From positions 1,984,001 through 2,048,000 of the forward strand of contig JAPEHQ010000009.1 of NCBI GenBank assembly GCA_027405735.1: a stretch of 64,000 bases of DNA. Reading direction: 5' to 3'. The translations under genes were made by a program, and so were the position numbers. This stretch comes from Mucor racemosus. Its lineage: Eukaryota; Mucoromycota; Mucoromycetes; Mucorales; Mucoraceae. The notes under the pieces are model-generated. The model was not told the DNA's origin and did not search any database. It was given only the letters and a program-made list of their open reading frames with translations. Positions 1-12,504 of this stretch are shown one piece after another. How positions within the stretch are numbered: the stretch's first letter is position 1; each line of letters opens with the position of its first letter.

Positions 1-706
1 CCAGATCGAAAAAGATGTAAATCCAAATCAAAAATAATTATTTAACCTTTATATACTGAATCTAAGCAATTCAAATGCAAAATTTGCTCGATCGGCTTTT
101 TAAATTACTCGCAATAAATATTTGCATAATTGGTGATCAATTGTCATTCACATCTACCTATTAGAGACATAGAATACATAAAGAAAATGTTAATATATAA
201 CGATATATCAAGAAAAAAATATTTATATGTCAAGAATTCATTTGATTCAAAAAAACTAATAATCGTGTTTCCAACTTTTTCGGCACGTTATTGAGGCATT
301 TGTTAAATGGATGTTATTTTGCATTAAAAAGAACTTGCCAAGAGGTACGATTACATGAAGTATTTTCCATTCTAAATAAAAATTAAAGAGCAGCGTAAAC
401 CCCTCTCCCCCTTGGCAGTCTTTTTATCGCAATTAAAACCGTACAGGTTGTCATGGCAACGATCATATAAAGAAATTCAGGTACACTGGCATGTCAAAAA
501 TTAATATAAACAATTTTTTAAAGAATAAAAGATAAACATCCCATTACTGTAAGCAATCTTGTTTGATTTCCAAAACGTCACATTTGTTACACCAGGCGTT
601 GATATTATTATTTTAGAATAGAGATGTAAAACCCACACAAAGAAAACCCTTCTTGTTTCTTTTTCTTTCTTTTTGTTTTATCTTATTGTATTTCTTATTA
701 TTTCGT
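1..706. other. upstream region, no gene seen
   Basis: AT-rich sequence with no convincing coding exon. It is the presumed promoter and 5' leader of the MAPKKK gene whose ATG is at 707. The only notable site is an X-box-like palindrome at 447-460, listed separately. A pyrimidine-rich tract lies just before the ATG (about 650-700), which is common in fungal leaders. Confidence 0.5.
447..460. promoter_or_regulatory. RFX X-box-like palindrome
   Basis: The 14-mer GTTGTCATGGCAAC differs at one position from the perfect RFX/Crt1 X-box palindrome GTTGCCATGGCAAC. It lies 247 bp upstream of the MAPKKK start codon. RFX-family binding is inferred from this match only. Confidence 0.35.
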
Positions 707-3700
707 ATGAAAAACGATAACCAGCAACATAAAGTTGTTTGGTCTTCTCAAAATGTAACAAATTGGTTAATATCAAATGGGTGGAGTTCAGTTGTAAATA
801 TATTCAATGGTATATACACAAATTAAAAGAGAAAAATATGAATCAAAATAACTAAACACATAATGAAAAGATTACAATATTCATCACGATCGTTTTTTAA
901 ATCTAAATGAGGAAAATGTAGATGAATTATTGAAAAACATGAGCATATCATCAATTGAAAAACAACATTTAGTATTTGCTATTCAAAAGTTAAAAGCAGA
1001 AGATCAAGTAAAAGTCGAAATCACAAAATAATAAAAAGCTGAGCTAACATAACTTTCATTTTCCAGGCACTGCGACAGCAACAAAAGCCTCGAATAGCTA
1101 TTCCGAGTTATCATCGTAATTCAGATTCATCTGTTATAACAACTGATTCTGCACATTCATCAACTGCTCCTCTACTAAAAATCTCTACGACAACTACAGC
1201 AACTACTCCTAATAACATTAATAATAATAATATTACAACATCAACAACACCAACTACTCCCATTAATTTTGACATAAGTCAATATATACCCAAAAGAACT
1301 TCTTCTAGCGACACAAATGTATCAAGAATGCTCGAAAACTTTCACCCTACAGTTTGCAAAACAAACATTATTTCTAATCTTAATAATAAACCGAAAAGTC
1401 CTCGAATCAATGCAACTGATCCAGATGTACTCATTAAATTATTTGGTAAACGGTTACCTGTACCAAGCCCAAAACCACAAGATAGTCGTATCCAAGTAAC
1501 TTTAGATGCAGACACATTTGTTCGTTTATGGATCAAACAAGATGCCAATGCCACTGAAATTAAGCGCTCTATTTTATACAAATTGTGTATTGATGCAGAT
1601 CCGATTTACTTTTATTTTTATCATGAAAATGGCAGACAATCTTGTAAGTAGCAGTGTAGTATTATTAATATATGTAACAAATTAATACAAATGAACTCAT
1701 TTAAAACTTAAAAAGCAAAACCTTTGGTGGATGAAGAATTAGTATTTATTTGTACAACATCCAATGATAATCAAACCAATCGTATATTAATAGTTCCTCA
1801 TTATGGGTTCAATTTGATTCGGCAACAGTTACATACAAGGTAAATGAGTGCATGTATAATCATATTAAGCACAAGGTGAATTAATAACATGTTTATCAGT
1901 ATGCGTTACGTGTTATCTACCTCACAAAACCCAATATCTTATGGTGGTACTAAACTTGTTGATCCAGAAATGCCCAAAGAAGATGCACCACTAATTGATC
2001 TTACACCTGCATTGTCTTCCAATGCATTATGGGCAACTCCGCCTTTAGTGGCATCAGATACCAGACAACCCTCTGCAACATCTTCATCATTATGGCATAT
2101 ATCTCCTTCTACAGTAGCAAGCAATACAACTACTGCATTGTGGCCTGTAGGAGATCAACGGCATGAAATGAGCGATCCATCACCATCATCCATGCAACGA
2201 GCCTTTGAAGGCGTATCATTATATGATCCACCTACACCGATTCATGATGAACCTCAATCTAGTTTCCCTACAACAACATCTTCGTCTACCTCGCCCGTGG
2301 AATCGCCGCCCTCGCCTGTCGAATCTGACAAAAGACCTGAATCACAAAAGAGCGGTACAAGTTCTTCTACAACTACAACTGCTACCAATACCACCACTAC
2401 TACTACTCCTATGAGACAAAATAGTTCTGAGGATGATATGTTTGGAGAAAGACCTACAGTGGAAAGACTTTATCGAGATATTGATAAGTATCTTCCTGGT
2501 CATGATTTGGATCAGGAAATTCTCGTAGACCAACAACAGCAACAACAGCAACAGCAGCAAGCAGCACCAGTTATAGCGCCTGCTGTATCTCGCCGTCTAT
2601 TAGGCCATCGTCAATCTGTACGAGTAGTTGCAAAAGAAGCTCATCGTCGTTGGAAGCAGGCAACCAACAATGTAATGGTAGTTAATAATTTAATGATGCG
2701 TCGTAAATCTACCAAGATGTGGGATCGACCTGTTGAACGAGTCAAACCTGGTGAAGAAAGCAGCATTGAGTTACCACCCAATTCCCCAATAGCAGTTACA
2801 CCAAACAAGATGATTTGGATGCGAGGTAATCTTATAGGACGTGGCTCATTTGGTCGAGTCTACCATGCTTACAATATTGCTACTGGAGAATGGTTTGCAG
2901 TAAAGCAAGTAGATGCGGTTGTAACACAATCTGATAAACGCAATGCTGATCTTCAAGAGGCTTCGGATGCGCTTTACCGAGAGATTTTATTACTAAAGGA
3001 TTTGGATCACATCAATATCGTGCAATATTTAGGTTATAATCTTAATGTGGAGGAGGGTCACATTTACATCTTTTTAGAGTATGTACCAGGTGGTAGCATC
3101 TCTAGTTTGCTTTGTGAATACAAATTCTTGGATGAATCATTGACAAAATTCTTTACAAAGCAAATTCTACAAGGTTTACATTATTTACATACAAGACATA
3201 TTCTACATCGTGATATCAAGGGCGGCAATGTATTGATTGATCAGAATGGTGTGTGTAAAATTACAGATTTTGGATTGTCTAAAAATCAGCAGCAGGATAG
3301 CAATGGTGCTTATGACGCTCACTCTAGTCATACCCAAATGAAGGGGACTTTGTACTGGATGGCACCTGAGGTACTCACTAATAATTACAGTGCTAAAGTG
3401 GATGTGTGGAGTTTGGGTTGTACAGTATTGGAAATGATTACAGGTGAGCATCCCTGGATGGAACTAACAACATTGGCAGCATTATATCAAATTGGTTTAC
3501 ATAATGCGCCTGCTATTCCTGAGAATATATCAGACGAAGCCAAGGATTTCCTTGGACAATGTCTGCGGATGTGAGTTTTATTATTATTATTTTATATATA
3601 AACTCTTTGTTAACAATCATTATTTATTAGTAAACCAGAAGACAGACCTACTGCTACCGAATTATTACAACATCCTTTTGTCCAGATCGATTCTTCGTTT

Positions 3701-3739
3701 GACTTTAAAGAATCTCTCAAACAACAACAATTAAAATAA
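707..3739 (+). CDS. STE11: Ste11/Byr2-type MAP kinase kinase kinase (SAM-RA-kinase)
   Basis: Six exons: 707-809, 871-1007, 1067-1643, 1716-1839, 1900-3570 and 3631-3739, all with GT-AG introns of 56-72 nt that keep frame, giving about 906 aa. The N-terminus (about residues 10-80, exons 1-2) reads as a SAM domain (VWSSQNVTNWL, LLKNMSISSIEKQHL). A Ser/Thr-rich linker follows, then a Ras-association-like domain (VTLDADTFVRLWIKQDAN). The middle is low-complexity, with poly-Thr and a nine-Gln run. The C-terminal kinase (about 620-895) has the glycine loop GRGSFGRVYH, the lysine motif FAVKQVD, the catalytic loop HRDIKGGN, DFG and APE. This order is that of Ste11/Byr2, which relay Ras/Ste20 input to the mating and filamentation MAPK cascade. 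Start chosen because it opens the SAM domain. The orthologue assignment is inferred. Confidence 0.9.
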
Positions 3740-4229
3740 GTTTGACATCCAAACCCCCGTGTTATGTTTCTTATCTGTACTAAAAATGGCATATTCTAAT
3801 ACAATGCCATTGTTTCTCTGTGTATTAAAAATCTGATAAACAGTTGTTTACTTGTAATTGCTTTTCCCTCTCTCTCTCTTCCTCCACCCCCACCCCACAC
3901 GCATTTTTTCTTTTTGAATAAACTTAATTTATCATCAAATGTCTAAACCAAATACTGTTGATATAATCCCATCACGTGTATAATTTACGCGTGTAACATG
4001 TACGGAGCAACTAAGAGAAGAAATCAAGAAAAAATTTCATCCGTAACAAACACTATTGGCCCATAGTAAAATGCAACATTTTGTGGTTATTTATATTAGG
4101 ACGTTCTTTCGTCCTTTGTTCTCCTTTTTCTTTTGCTTTTGCATTTTCTTTTCCTTTCATCTTTGTGTATACGTTTCCTTTTTGATAGATAGATTTCCAC
4201 TTTTATATATACAAAACAAAGAAAAGAAA
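3740..4229. other. intergenic: MAPKKK 3' region and ERG25 promoter
   Basis: No gene seen. A C/T-rich stretch lies around 3862-3898, and AT-rich sequence with a TATA-like run (about 4204-4211) lies just before the ERG25 ATG. Confidence 0.5.
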
Positions 4230-5248
4230 ATGGACGTTCTTTTAAATGGCAACGCAACCATGGCAACCACTGATCTTAACTGGGTTGAATCCAAGTGGGA
4301 GCAAATGTACGAAGGTCGCAACCCTCTCATAGTAACAGGTGTTTTCGCTTTCTTGATGCACGAATTTGTATATTTCGGTCGTTTCATCCCATTTTTGATT
4401 TGTGATTTCATTCCATATTTCAAAAAATATAAATTACAGCAGGTAAATGGATATAACTAAACATTTCTACATGTGATATTTTACTCATATTTTATGTTCT
4501 TTATTAGAACAAGTCAAATTCAAATGCGGATTACTGGAATTGTACTAAAAAGGTTCTCTATGCTCACTTTATTTTCGAAGGTCCCTTGATCTTTTTCTTC
4601 CACCCCTTTGCTACCATTTTAGGTATGAAGGTTTCTGCCCCCTTCCCCGCTTGGTAAGTTTAATTCACTTGATTTAACACCAAAAAACAACAAAATCTGA
4701 TAAGCAAAATACTCCCATCTAGGCAAAATATGTTGCCACAATTAGCCATCTTTTTCATTTTTGAGGATTTCTATCATTATCATATGCATCGTTTTATGCA
4801 TTGGCCACCATTTTATAAGAAAATTCACAAGGTTCATCATGAATATGCTGCTCCATTTGGTATTGCTGCTGAATATGCCCATCCTGTTGAAACTATGATT
4901 TTAGGTTTTGGTACCATTGGTGGTCCTCTTATTTATCATGCTTTATCATCTTTGGTATTCAAGTTAGATTCTGCATGGGACCTTCATTTAGTAACCATGT
5001 TGTTGTGGATTGTTTTAAGACTTTTCCAAGCTATCGATGCTCATTCAGGTTACGATTTTCCTTGGTCTCTTTGTAATTGGGTTCCTTTCTGGGCCGGCGC
5101 TGATCATCATGATTATCATCATCAAGCTTTCATTGGAAACTATGCTTCAAGTTTCCGTTGGTGGGATTATCTCTTCGGTACAGATGTCAAGTACCGTGCT
5201 TATCGTAAACGTCAAGCTGAAGAACGTCGTAAATTAAAGATGAATTAA
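4230..5248 (+). CDS. ERG25: C-4 methylsterol oxidase (ERG25/SC4MOL)
   Basis: Three exons (4230-4442, 4508-4653, 4723-5248) encode about 294 aa, close to the family's usual 300. It belongs to the membrane fatty-acid hydroxylase/sterol desaturase superfamily, which oxidises the C-4 methyl groups of 4,4-dimethylsterols in the ER with a di-iron centre. The His clusters are visible: HRFMH in exon 3, then HKVHH, and HHDYHH near the C-terminus. The segments EYAAPFGIAAEYAHP, AHSGYDFPWSL and GADHHDYHH are characteristic of ERG25 rather than ERG3. Hydrophobic helices flank the His motifs. The ATG at 4230 is preferred over an upstream in-frame ATG at 4056 because the latter adds only a leader-like low-complexity stretch. 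The C-terminus is basic but lacks a clear KKXX signal. Confidence 0.93.
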
Positions 5249-6194
5249 GAGAAAAAAAACCTATTCAAAAAATTACTAAATTACTTAATATTATTTATAT
5301 ATATACATACAAATTTCTTAATAATGCATTATCCTTTTCATATTATCATTATTTCTTGTCCTTTTCTTTCTCTCTCCCCTTCTCTTTTTTATAAATTATA
5401 AAGATACAACAATTTTAAAGTTCAATATCAGTGTTACATAATTTTCGGTGACTAACGCCGCAAAGCAATTAAACTCATTTCACTGTCAAAGAGTGTAACA
5501 TTAAGTGTACATTTTTACTATAACTTGATGATGGTATTGGATATCGTTCAAAAAAACAGCTATTTCTGCTTATCTAGATGCAGCATTATATAAATTAGTA
5601 AAGAAAAAAATTCAATAACACCACTGTAACATGCAGAGACATTACTTGAAAACAAACCATAATTTTACCCCAACTTTTTTTCAAGGAACGTATGCTAAAT
5701 AATTATTTGTTTGGTCTTGGCTCTTGTCCGATTCCACTACACATACTACATGCCATTATCAAACAATAATTTAGAGTAATCAGCTTACATATCAATGTCC
5801 AATCGGATTCCCCATTTATTGGTTTGCTCTGTTATTTATAAAAAATCATTAACGCATTTTCGTTTTAGAAATAAACCTCATTCAAGGGTTTGGTACTGCT
5901 TGTACGTTTGCTGTACTACTTTAATCAATATATGAAGGATATCGAGGTATACAGTATACATATGAATTCGTGTGTAATAAGAAATGATTCATGCATTATA
6001 CCTTACTGTGGTTTTATTCAAATAAATCACGCCCATAACACGCATACCATGCATTATTGTTCTTATCATTAATCAAAGAATATCCTTATTGGACACTAAT
6101 AAATCCATGACAGAAATTCGATATCGTAATATTGGACCGTTCCAAAAAAAAAAAAAAAAAAAAAAAAAACTCGTTTCATCCTGATGATTGAAAA
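5249..6194. other. intergenic, AT-rich, with poly(A) tract
   Basis: 3' flank of ERG25, then AT-rich sequence with no convincing gene. A run of about 25 A residues lies at 6145-6170, some 30-50 bp outside the left arm of the large inverted repeat. Confidence 0.5.
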
Positions 6195-7425
6195 CCAGGG
6201 GTTCCCACTTTTTCTAATATCTAAATAGGATATACCTTAGACACTGCTGAATAGATATAAATTGGCCACATTATGATATGCTACCTACTCCTAAATTTAT
6301 TTTATATCCCAGAAAGAACCAAAAACAGGCAAAAATTACTACGTTTTCATTAAAAACTGGATCTTACTTTTCATTCCTGCTCAGCTTTTTTTTTCATTAA
6401 ATAATACTAAGAAAAAAATATATGCCAATGTACCTGAGATGTTCAACTTTAATCCAAAAATGAGTATCCGGAAATATCCTATTTTTTGCAGTTGGTATTA
6501 ATTTTTCAGTGCTAATGTTTCAGATTTCTACGCGTATTTCGCTGCTAAAAATTAAAAACTTTTAGGTTCCATATCTCGACAAAACATTAAGCTATACTGA
6601 CACGTTTTAATAATGAAACTTACTTGTTTTGAAGCGCTCTATAACATACTTTAGTATAAAAAGATTATGAGCACTTTTATTTTTTTCATTTTTTTTGACA
6701 TTTCTGTAGTAGATTTCAAAATATTGGTTAAATTCGCCAGCATTTTTTTTTACATTCATGTCATTTGCCTCTTTGAGCTCTCTCGGACCCAATTTAGTTC
6801 TCTTCAAAATATTGATTTTTCGTGGAGATATCCTCAAAAATGTGTACAAAGAGAGACTCTCGTTTCTAGTGTCCATTTTCCCCTTGTATACCCTCATCCC
6901 AAATTCTGAATTTGAAAAAAAATGACAAAAATCTCGTTTTCTCTACGAAAAATGCAGCTAGAAGGTTCAGTAATAGCTCATTCGATAGATAATTTTGCGG
7001 CGCATAATTGTCATTAATTACATTTAAAATGTTTTTATAAAAAGTGATGTGTATCTTCAAAAAACCTTCAAAATTTCAATCGTACTTTACACAAAATTTA
7101 ATGTGAAACATGTGTCTAAATTTTATTTAGATAAATGCAAAATCTAAAACTGTACAAAAACCATTTAATACGCTAGTTCAACTTACTTTGCAGTTCATGA
7201 GCTATGAAACGATTTTGTTTTTTACATCATTTTTTGATCGATTTGAAGAATCGAATTTGGAACTCAGCTATCATGGAATTAAACTGTAATATAAGCTATT
7301 ATTTTGATTATCTCGACAAAAAATCAATACTTTTTGCTGAAACAAAAAATGCTGGATACATAGTACATAGTACATATAGAGTGGCCAAAGTATTGTGGAT
7401 TATTTTCTGTCTTTTTTCCAAAAAC
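6195..7425 (-). repeat. R1 repeat, left arm of the palindrome (inverted)
   Basis: Reverse complement of 12505-13790. From about 6236 to 7400 I see essentially no differences from the right arm. Outside about 6235 it still resembles R1, but with indels and substitutions. The 96-codon ORF on the minus strand (6607-6897) is identical in translation to that at 13040-13330. No known protein family recognised. Confidence 0.85.
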
Positions 7426-7572
7426 CTGTCATTTTTAAGGTGTCAAGGATGTTTGATCATGCATATACCCATAAAATTTGAGCAAACTTCTTCTTTCACA
7501 TCTTCTAAAAATTAATAAAAATACTTTCGAAATGCCTAACGCTACTTTGAGACATGATTTAATAGTTTAATA

Positions 7573-8650
7573 GTGAACTTACGAGAAAGCCGTAATAAAA
7601 ATCTCGAAGAATCTAAAGAATTAGTCGATATGATTCAAGAAATTAATGAATTAAATAGCTTGAATGATTCAAACAAGATTATCCAAGTAGATGCCACAAG
7701 ACTTGAGGATATTCTTCTCAATAAAGCTATAATGAAAGATCCGATCGCGAGTAATAAGAAGCATTTGAGGGATCTGGAAAATTCTAGATACATGCTTCCT
7801 AGAGATAATTATAAGAGAAAAAGCATTGTTAATGACATTGCATCTAAAGAAAACTTCTTCAAAAAGCCTGAGGTTGACTTTAGAAGAAATGTTCGTATGA
7901 GCAAAAAATGCTTTCTTGCTCTTTACGAGGAAATAAAGAATGACGAAGTTTACTTTCCAAGGGCTGGTCCTGCTCAAGGAAGCGTTAAATTTCAGATGAT
8001 TGTCGTTTTGACGCGCTTTGGTTTGTATGGAAACGGAACATCAAACAAAGCGCTCGGCGATAGTTTTTATAATATTAGCTATAAGCAATTAATATGCGTA
8101 TTATTAATTGTATGATATATGCGTTAGTTCACTTAAATTATATACAGTAGAAGGTAGGTCTGTGGATAAATACATAGAACATTTTATGGATGATGCTATC
8201 ATAAAAAAGCAAGTCAGGTATGTCAAATGGCCAATGGACGAGGATAAAAAAAGAATTTTGCGAAGACATGAGGAGCTATTTGGGCTCCTTGATGTTATTT
8301 TATTATATCCTCTCTATCAAGTCTCTCATTGGCAACCTGAATTGTTTTGGTGTTAAAAGAGTAGATCATTAGTACAAAACATGGTGATCTGCGACTTTGA
8401 CCTTCATATCCTTTTCGGGGAACCTGGGCATTATAGAAGTGCAAATAATCCTGGGGTGATAATAAAAGGAGAATTTTTGGATCACATTGATGACTACTTT
8501 GAAGGTGAAGAGTATGTGGTGGCCTACTCAGTATACGCAAAGGCCAGATGGTGTGTTCCTGCTGGAAAAAGCCTCAAGTATGAAGCTTTGACTGGTAGTG
8601 ATAGAAAGTTCAACTGCTTTTTTTGTTTTATCAATAACAATAAGAATTGA
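7573..8650 (+). pseudogene. PIF/Harbinger-like transposase, 5' part, decayed
   Basis: An open frame from 7573 to 8115 (no ATG at its start) ends in a region typical of Harbinger DDE nucleases: RMSKKCFLALYEEI, then VVLTRFGLYGNGTSNKALGD. After a stop and frame changes the homology resumes with VKWPMDEDKKR, then HWQPELFWC followed by a stop, then MVICDFDLHILFGEPGHYR and EEYVVAYSVYA (8381-8650). Family members usually have IDGT and DSAY at these two acidic positions. Here both are lost or altered, so the gene cannot encode an active nuclease. Coding similarity stops where the Tc1 element starts (8698) and resumes beyond it (about 10504). Confidence 0.75.
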
Positions 8651-8697
8651 ACAAGAGTAAAAGGTGGAGTTTATTCAATATACAATGTGAGGATATA

Positions 8698-8912
8698 CAG
8701 TGACCCCCAAAACTGTCCCAATGTTTCCTAGTTTTGAGTTTAGTATGATTTTCAGGTACAACAAATATATTTAAAGTACGACATATTTTATATATTTCGG
8801 AAGATCAATTAATTTCCTTTTATATTAAATTAAAAAAATCTCGAATTTCATTGGTCCGCTATATTTATACCCTGTCTGGGACAGCATATGCATTGGGACA
8901 GTTTTGAGAGCT
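8698..8912 (+). repeat. Tc1 left terminal inverted repeat
   Basis: About 215 bp, matched in reverse complement by 10128-10342. The inner boundary is the second GGGACAGTTTTGAGAG motif; the match decays after it. Confidence 0.85.
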
Positions 8913-9075
8913 TACGCGGGAAAAAATATAATCCTATTTAATAGTCCGTCCAAAGGCCGTTTCTTTCCAAATATACTTTCACACAATTGGGCATGCTATC
9001 AAAAACTTTTTGGCACTCCTCCTGTTTAATGGTGTTGTACCAAACCTCAGTTACACGCTCCGAAAGATCAAGGAT

Positions 9076-10039
9076 TCATTTGGGCGCTGTTTTGTACTCA
9101 TTAAGCCTCCTCTTTAATAAGATCCACATATTTTCGATCGGATTCAAGTCAGGAGATAGCGGAGACCAATTTATTACTTCATAGTCTTGATCCAATAGAT
9201 ATTCCTTGACTAAATTTGACGTATGCTTTGGAGCATTGTCATGCTGGAAAATGATCTGATCACGACGAAGGCCTAATTTATCCAAAGTAAAATTGAAAGT
9301 CCGCTCCAAATCGTCTTCAAAGATTTGTTTATACAAATGTCGATCCACAGTACCCTCAATTCTGCATATCTATCGAACTCCGGCATACGTAATGGCCCTC
9401 CAAAACATGACACTCCCATCGCCATCTATAACGGTCATCTTCACATAATTAGATTTCAAGCTCTCACCGTCTCAAATCCAAAGCCAGCTTCTTCCATTTA
9501 AGTTAAATCTATTAATGTTGGTCTCATCTGATCAAATCACCCTTTTCCGTTCGTCGGAAGTCCAATCCTTGCGAAGATGACACCATTCTAAACGCCTTTT
9601 AATATTAGCCGGAGACAGCATAGGTTTTTTAGGCTTGATAATTGCTCCTATGCTCCCCCTACGGAGCGATTTCGGACAGTTTCCGGGCTTTTATTAACTC
9701 CGAAATTACTCTCAAGTAGTTTAAAATGTTACTTGAATTTTTGACTGCTTTTTTTGTTGCTTGGCGAACACAAAACCTTTCATCAGATTCAAACAGCAAT
9801 TTAAGTCGACCCCTTTTAGACACACCCAAACTTGTGCAACACCGTTTTTTAATTTTTTCCACAACAGGCTTACCTACATGCAATATTTCCGCAACTTGGC
9901 GCACTGATTTACCGGTGTTTAAAAGACTAATGGCATCATTCTCCTTATTCTCCTGAAGTTTTTTCATATTAATTTTCAATAGGCCAAAGCACCAGAATCT
10001 GTATATGAAATATGCATCTTTTTTATTTTCTTTACCCAA
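9076..10039 (-). pseudogene. Tc1/mariner transposase, decayed
   Basis: Read on the minus strand, the N-terminal part (first ATG at 9969) shows a helix-turn-helix segment, DAISLLNTGKSVRQVAEI. A middle part with SDETN, preceded by a stop where W is usual, and DGDGSVMFWRAI follows. The C-terminal part (9348-9076) carries FQHDNAPKHTS and SPDLNPIENMW, the second and third acidic positions of the DD34D/E triad. Several in-frame stops and at least one frameshift separate these parts, so the gene is dead. The terminal repeats could still be mobilised in trans. Confidence 0.85.
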
Positions 10040-10127
10040 TTAGGTGTTTATTTACTGATTTCCAAGCGCTCAAGATACTAGTGCAAATTATGGTTCTACA
10101 ATCATCGATTATCTAAAAATCAAAAAT

Positions 10128-10342
10128 GGCTCTCAAAACTGTCCCAATGCATATACTGTCCCAAATTGGGTATAAATTCAATTGACCAATAAAATTCGAG
10201 ATTTTTTTAATTTAATATAAAAGGAAATTAATTGATCTTCCGAAATATATAAAATATGTCGTACTTTAAATATATTTGTTGTACCTGAAAATCATACTAA
10301 ACTTAAAACTAAGAAACATTGGGACAGTTTTGGGGGTCACTG
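10128..10342 (-). repeat. Tc1 right terminal inverted repeat
   Basis: Reverse complement of 8698-8912 with only scattered substitutions. It ends in TCACTG next to the TA duplication at 10343-10344. Confidence 0.85.
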
Positions 10343-10494
10343 TATGTAATAGACGGCAATCTCGGGTAATACAATGATGATATGGGTACACCCAGGACTG
10401 AGACTATGAAAATAGACATCGGTAATGCCATATATAGATTCTGATATAACAGCTTTCTATTATTCTATCAAGAACACCAGTAAGCATCGAGAAT

Positions 10495-10908
10495 TGTTTC
10501 GTTACTCTGAAAGGTCGATTCTCATCTCTGGATAAATTGCTTATTTGTTTGAACAAGGAAGAAGACATTGATAGGTGGTACAGTCGATGGATTGTAACTT
10601 GCTTTATCTTGTACAACGTTTGTGTCGACAATGATTCTCCTGCTTATATGACAGAAATCAGTGAATATTTCTATCGTACCCATGATAGAAATAAATACTT
10701 TGAGACAACTGACATTGATGTTTCCAAGGAAAGAAACAGTAAATACAACAAGTATTTTGTTGACACCAATTCCGTACCAGCTATTCGTGCATCAGAAGGC
10801 AAAGAAAAGTGGAAATATTCGAAGAAATACATTTTGAATTTGAATAATCATAATAACATACAAAGCTTAGATGACAATTATAATGAAAAGTATCATTATG
10901 AATACTAA
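10495..10908 (+). pseudogene. PIF/Harbinger-like transposase, 3' part
   Basis: Continues the gene cut by the Tc1 insertion. The frame from about 10495 reads FVTLKGRFSSLDKLL and then WIVTCFILYNVCVDND, matching the usual end of Harbinger transposases (LKGRF, WI..C.ILHN...D). The hydrophilic, Asn/Lys-rich tail ends with a stop at 10906-10908. The segment itself has no internal stop. Confidence 0.75.
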
Positions 10909-10930
10909 AAAATTAATATAAATATTTAGC

Positions 10931-11283
10931 TTACCCTCTCCCAGTTTCATAGACGTGCTTTCTAACTGCCCTAAATTTTGTTTCGATTCTTCTTATTTTA
11001 GATCTAACAGCATTCTCAGTGACACCTTCTCCATCTTCTAGCCTACTTATTCTGGGAATAATTTCGCGTATTGCCCCAGATCCTGTCACATCGAGCAATC
11101 TGTTGTCAATGTTGACGATGCGTTCATACAGCAGAAGCAATCTTCCATTTCTCTCCTTGAGCAATTCAAGAAGATAATCTGCAAAACTGCTATTATTATG
11201 ATGCAGTCCACAAGTATTGTAGGTTTATTCAAATTTAGGTAGAAATGTACTCTCAACACTATCCATTGCTTTCCCTTTGTCAT
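10931..11283 (-). pseudogene. possible second ORF of the Harbinger element
   Basis: Minus-strand frame from MDSVESTFLPKFE, then an in-frame stop, then a charged helical stretch (LLELLKERNGRLLLLYERIV, RISRLEDGEGVTENAV) ending at 10931. Harbinger elements usually carry a second, divergent DNA-binding gene next to the transposase. Position and orientation fit that role, but no Myb/SANT motif can be identified. The internal stop suggests decay. Confidence 0.4.
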
Positions 11284-11737
11284 TGTGCTGAACTAGTAGG
11301 CAGTATTTCCCCACATAATAAATTAAAATCTATCTCATTTGAAGCAATGCCATGCAATTCAAATAAGAGATTATGAATATAAACCACAAATAGCCAAGGA
11401 TTTTCTTATGTATCAAAGATATCAAGGGTATTCATAATGCGTTGTATTATATGTAAAAAAAACCTAAAAGTTTCATGCGAATCAAATAGAACAGGTAAGG
11501 GCTGTTCTGAACGCATGATTGACAGCTGAGGTTGTCAAAAACGAATTTAAGAGCCGTTCTTGATCAGGTAAATCAAGGACTCAACAACCCAACAATATAT
11601 TCAAAATTGCGGAATAACTGAAAGTCGACAGAACAACTGCCAGATGATAAATATAATCAATAACCAAATAATATAAATAGAGAAGTAGAAGAAATGGCAT
11701 TTTATTGTAGATTATCAATAACTAAATAAAGAAAGAT

Positions 11738-11896
11738 TTAAACAGTATCTCTTTTAAAGCTTTTTTTATAAATTTTACTCCTTTTTACTGCAGTTATCTT
11801 TTTTTTTTCGTTTTCTTCATCATTTTTCTTTAATTCATCGCGCTTTTTATCGTTTTCACGTCTTTTCTTACCTTCGTATGCATTTGAAGTAGGCAT
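11738..11896 (-). CDS. small Lys-rich ORF inside the palindrome
   Basis: A 52-residue ATG-started frame that is very rich in Lys, Glu and Asp (EGKKRRENDKKRDELKK), resembling a nuclear-localisation or basic tail. A GTAAGA donor-like site lies at the EGK junction, so it could be a first exon of the element's second gene. Not recognised. Confidence 0.3.
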   Translation of the reverse strand: MPTSNAYEGKKRRENDKKRDELKKNDEENEKKKITAVKRSKIYKKSFKRDTV

Positions 11897-12504
11897 GGTT
11901 GAAGATCATATTTAAAATTTAAGTAATTGTTGGAATGTCACATATCAGAGGTTCTGTGAAAATAATTTTTTCAAAATATTACAATTTTATTAACAATATA
12001 CACTTATTATAACTATAATGAAGGTTTTATTATCTAAGATTATGATGTATGCAAGATTTTTGTTTATTTTAATGCATTTATTTACTATTATGAAAAATTA
12101 AATCGACAAGAAATCTAGCAAGAAATCCGATAAAAGGTCGCCAAAGTTGAGCAATTTCTTGGTCCTGCTGTAATAAGTACTATGATCTTGTAATAGGTTG
12201 AGTCTATTAAGAAAGAAGTACTAGAGGTGGTCGTTGTTGGTGTTACTAATTGTAGTTGACTATTACTTTGGTCAATACTTACTATGTATTAAGTGTGATT
12301 AATATTTGACAAGTAGTATTAAGTAATAGATCGATTATGGTTGTGATAATAAGTTTATTTGATTAAAATTATTAATGAAGGAAAGAAACAGATATTTTCA
12401 CTAATGTTCAATATCTAATTCAACATTTACATATTTATATGAATTATACAACTGAAACTAATTCATGCAATTATTGTTGAAACATCATGTAATGTGAATC
12501 ATTA

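Larger units (their letters stand above)
8698..10342 (-). mobile_element. Tc1/mariner element inserted in the Harbinger gene
   Basis: The element is 1645 bp, starts CAGTGACCCCC and ends in its reverse complement. TA dinucleotides at 8696-8697 and 10343-10344 are the target duplication. Terminal inverted repeats of about 215 bp match with few differences. They contain a second internal copy of the GGGACAGTTTT motif. The transposase remnant is on the minus strand. Confidence 0.92.

Noticed and set aside
6145..6170. Poly(A) as the tail of a retroposed R1
   Set aside because: It lies on the wrong strand for the left arm's 3' end, and other R1 copies have no A tail at the matching place.
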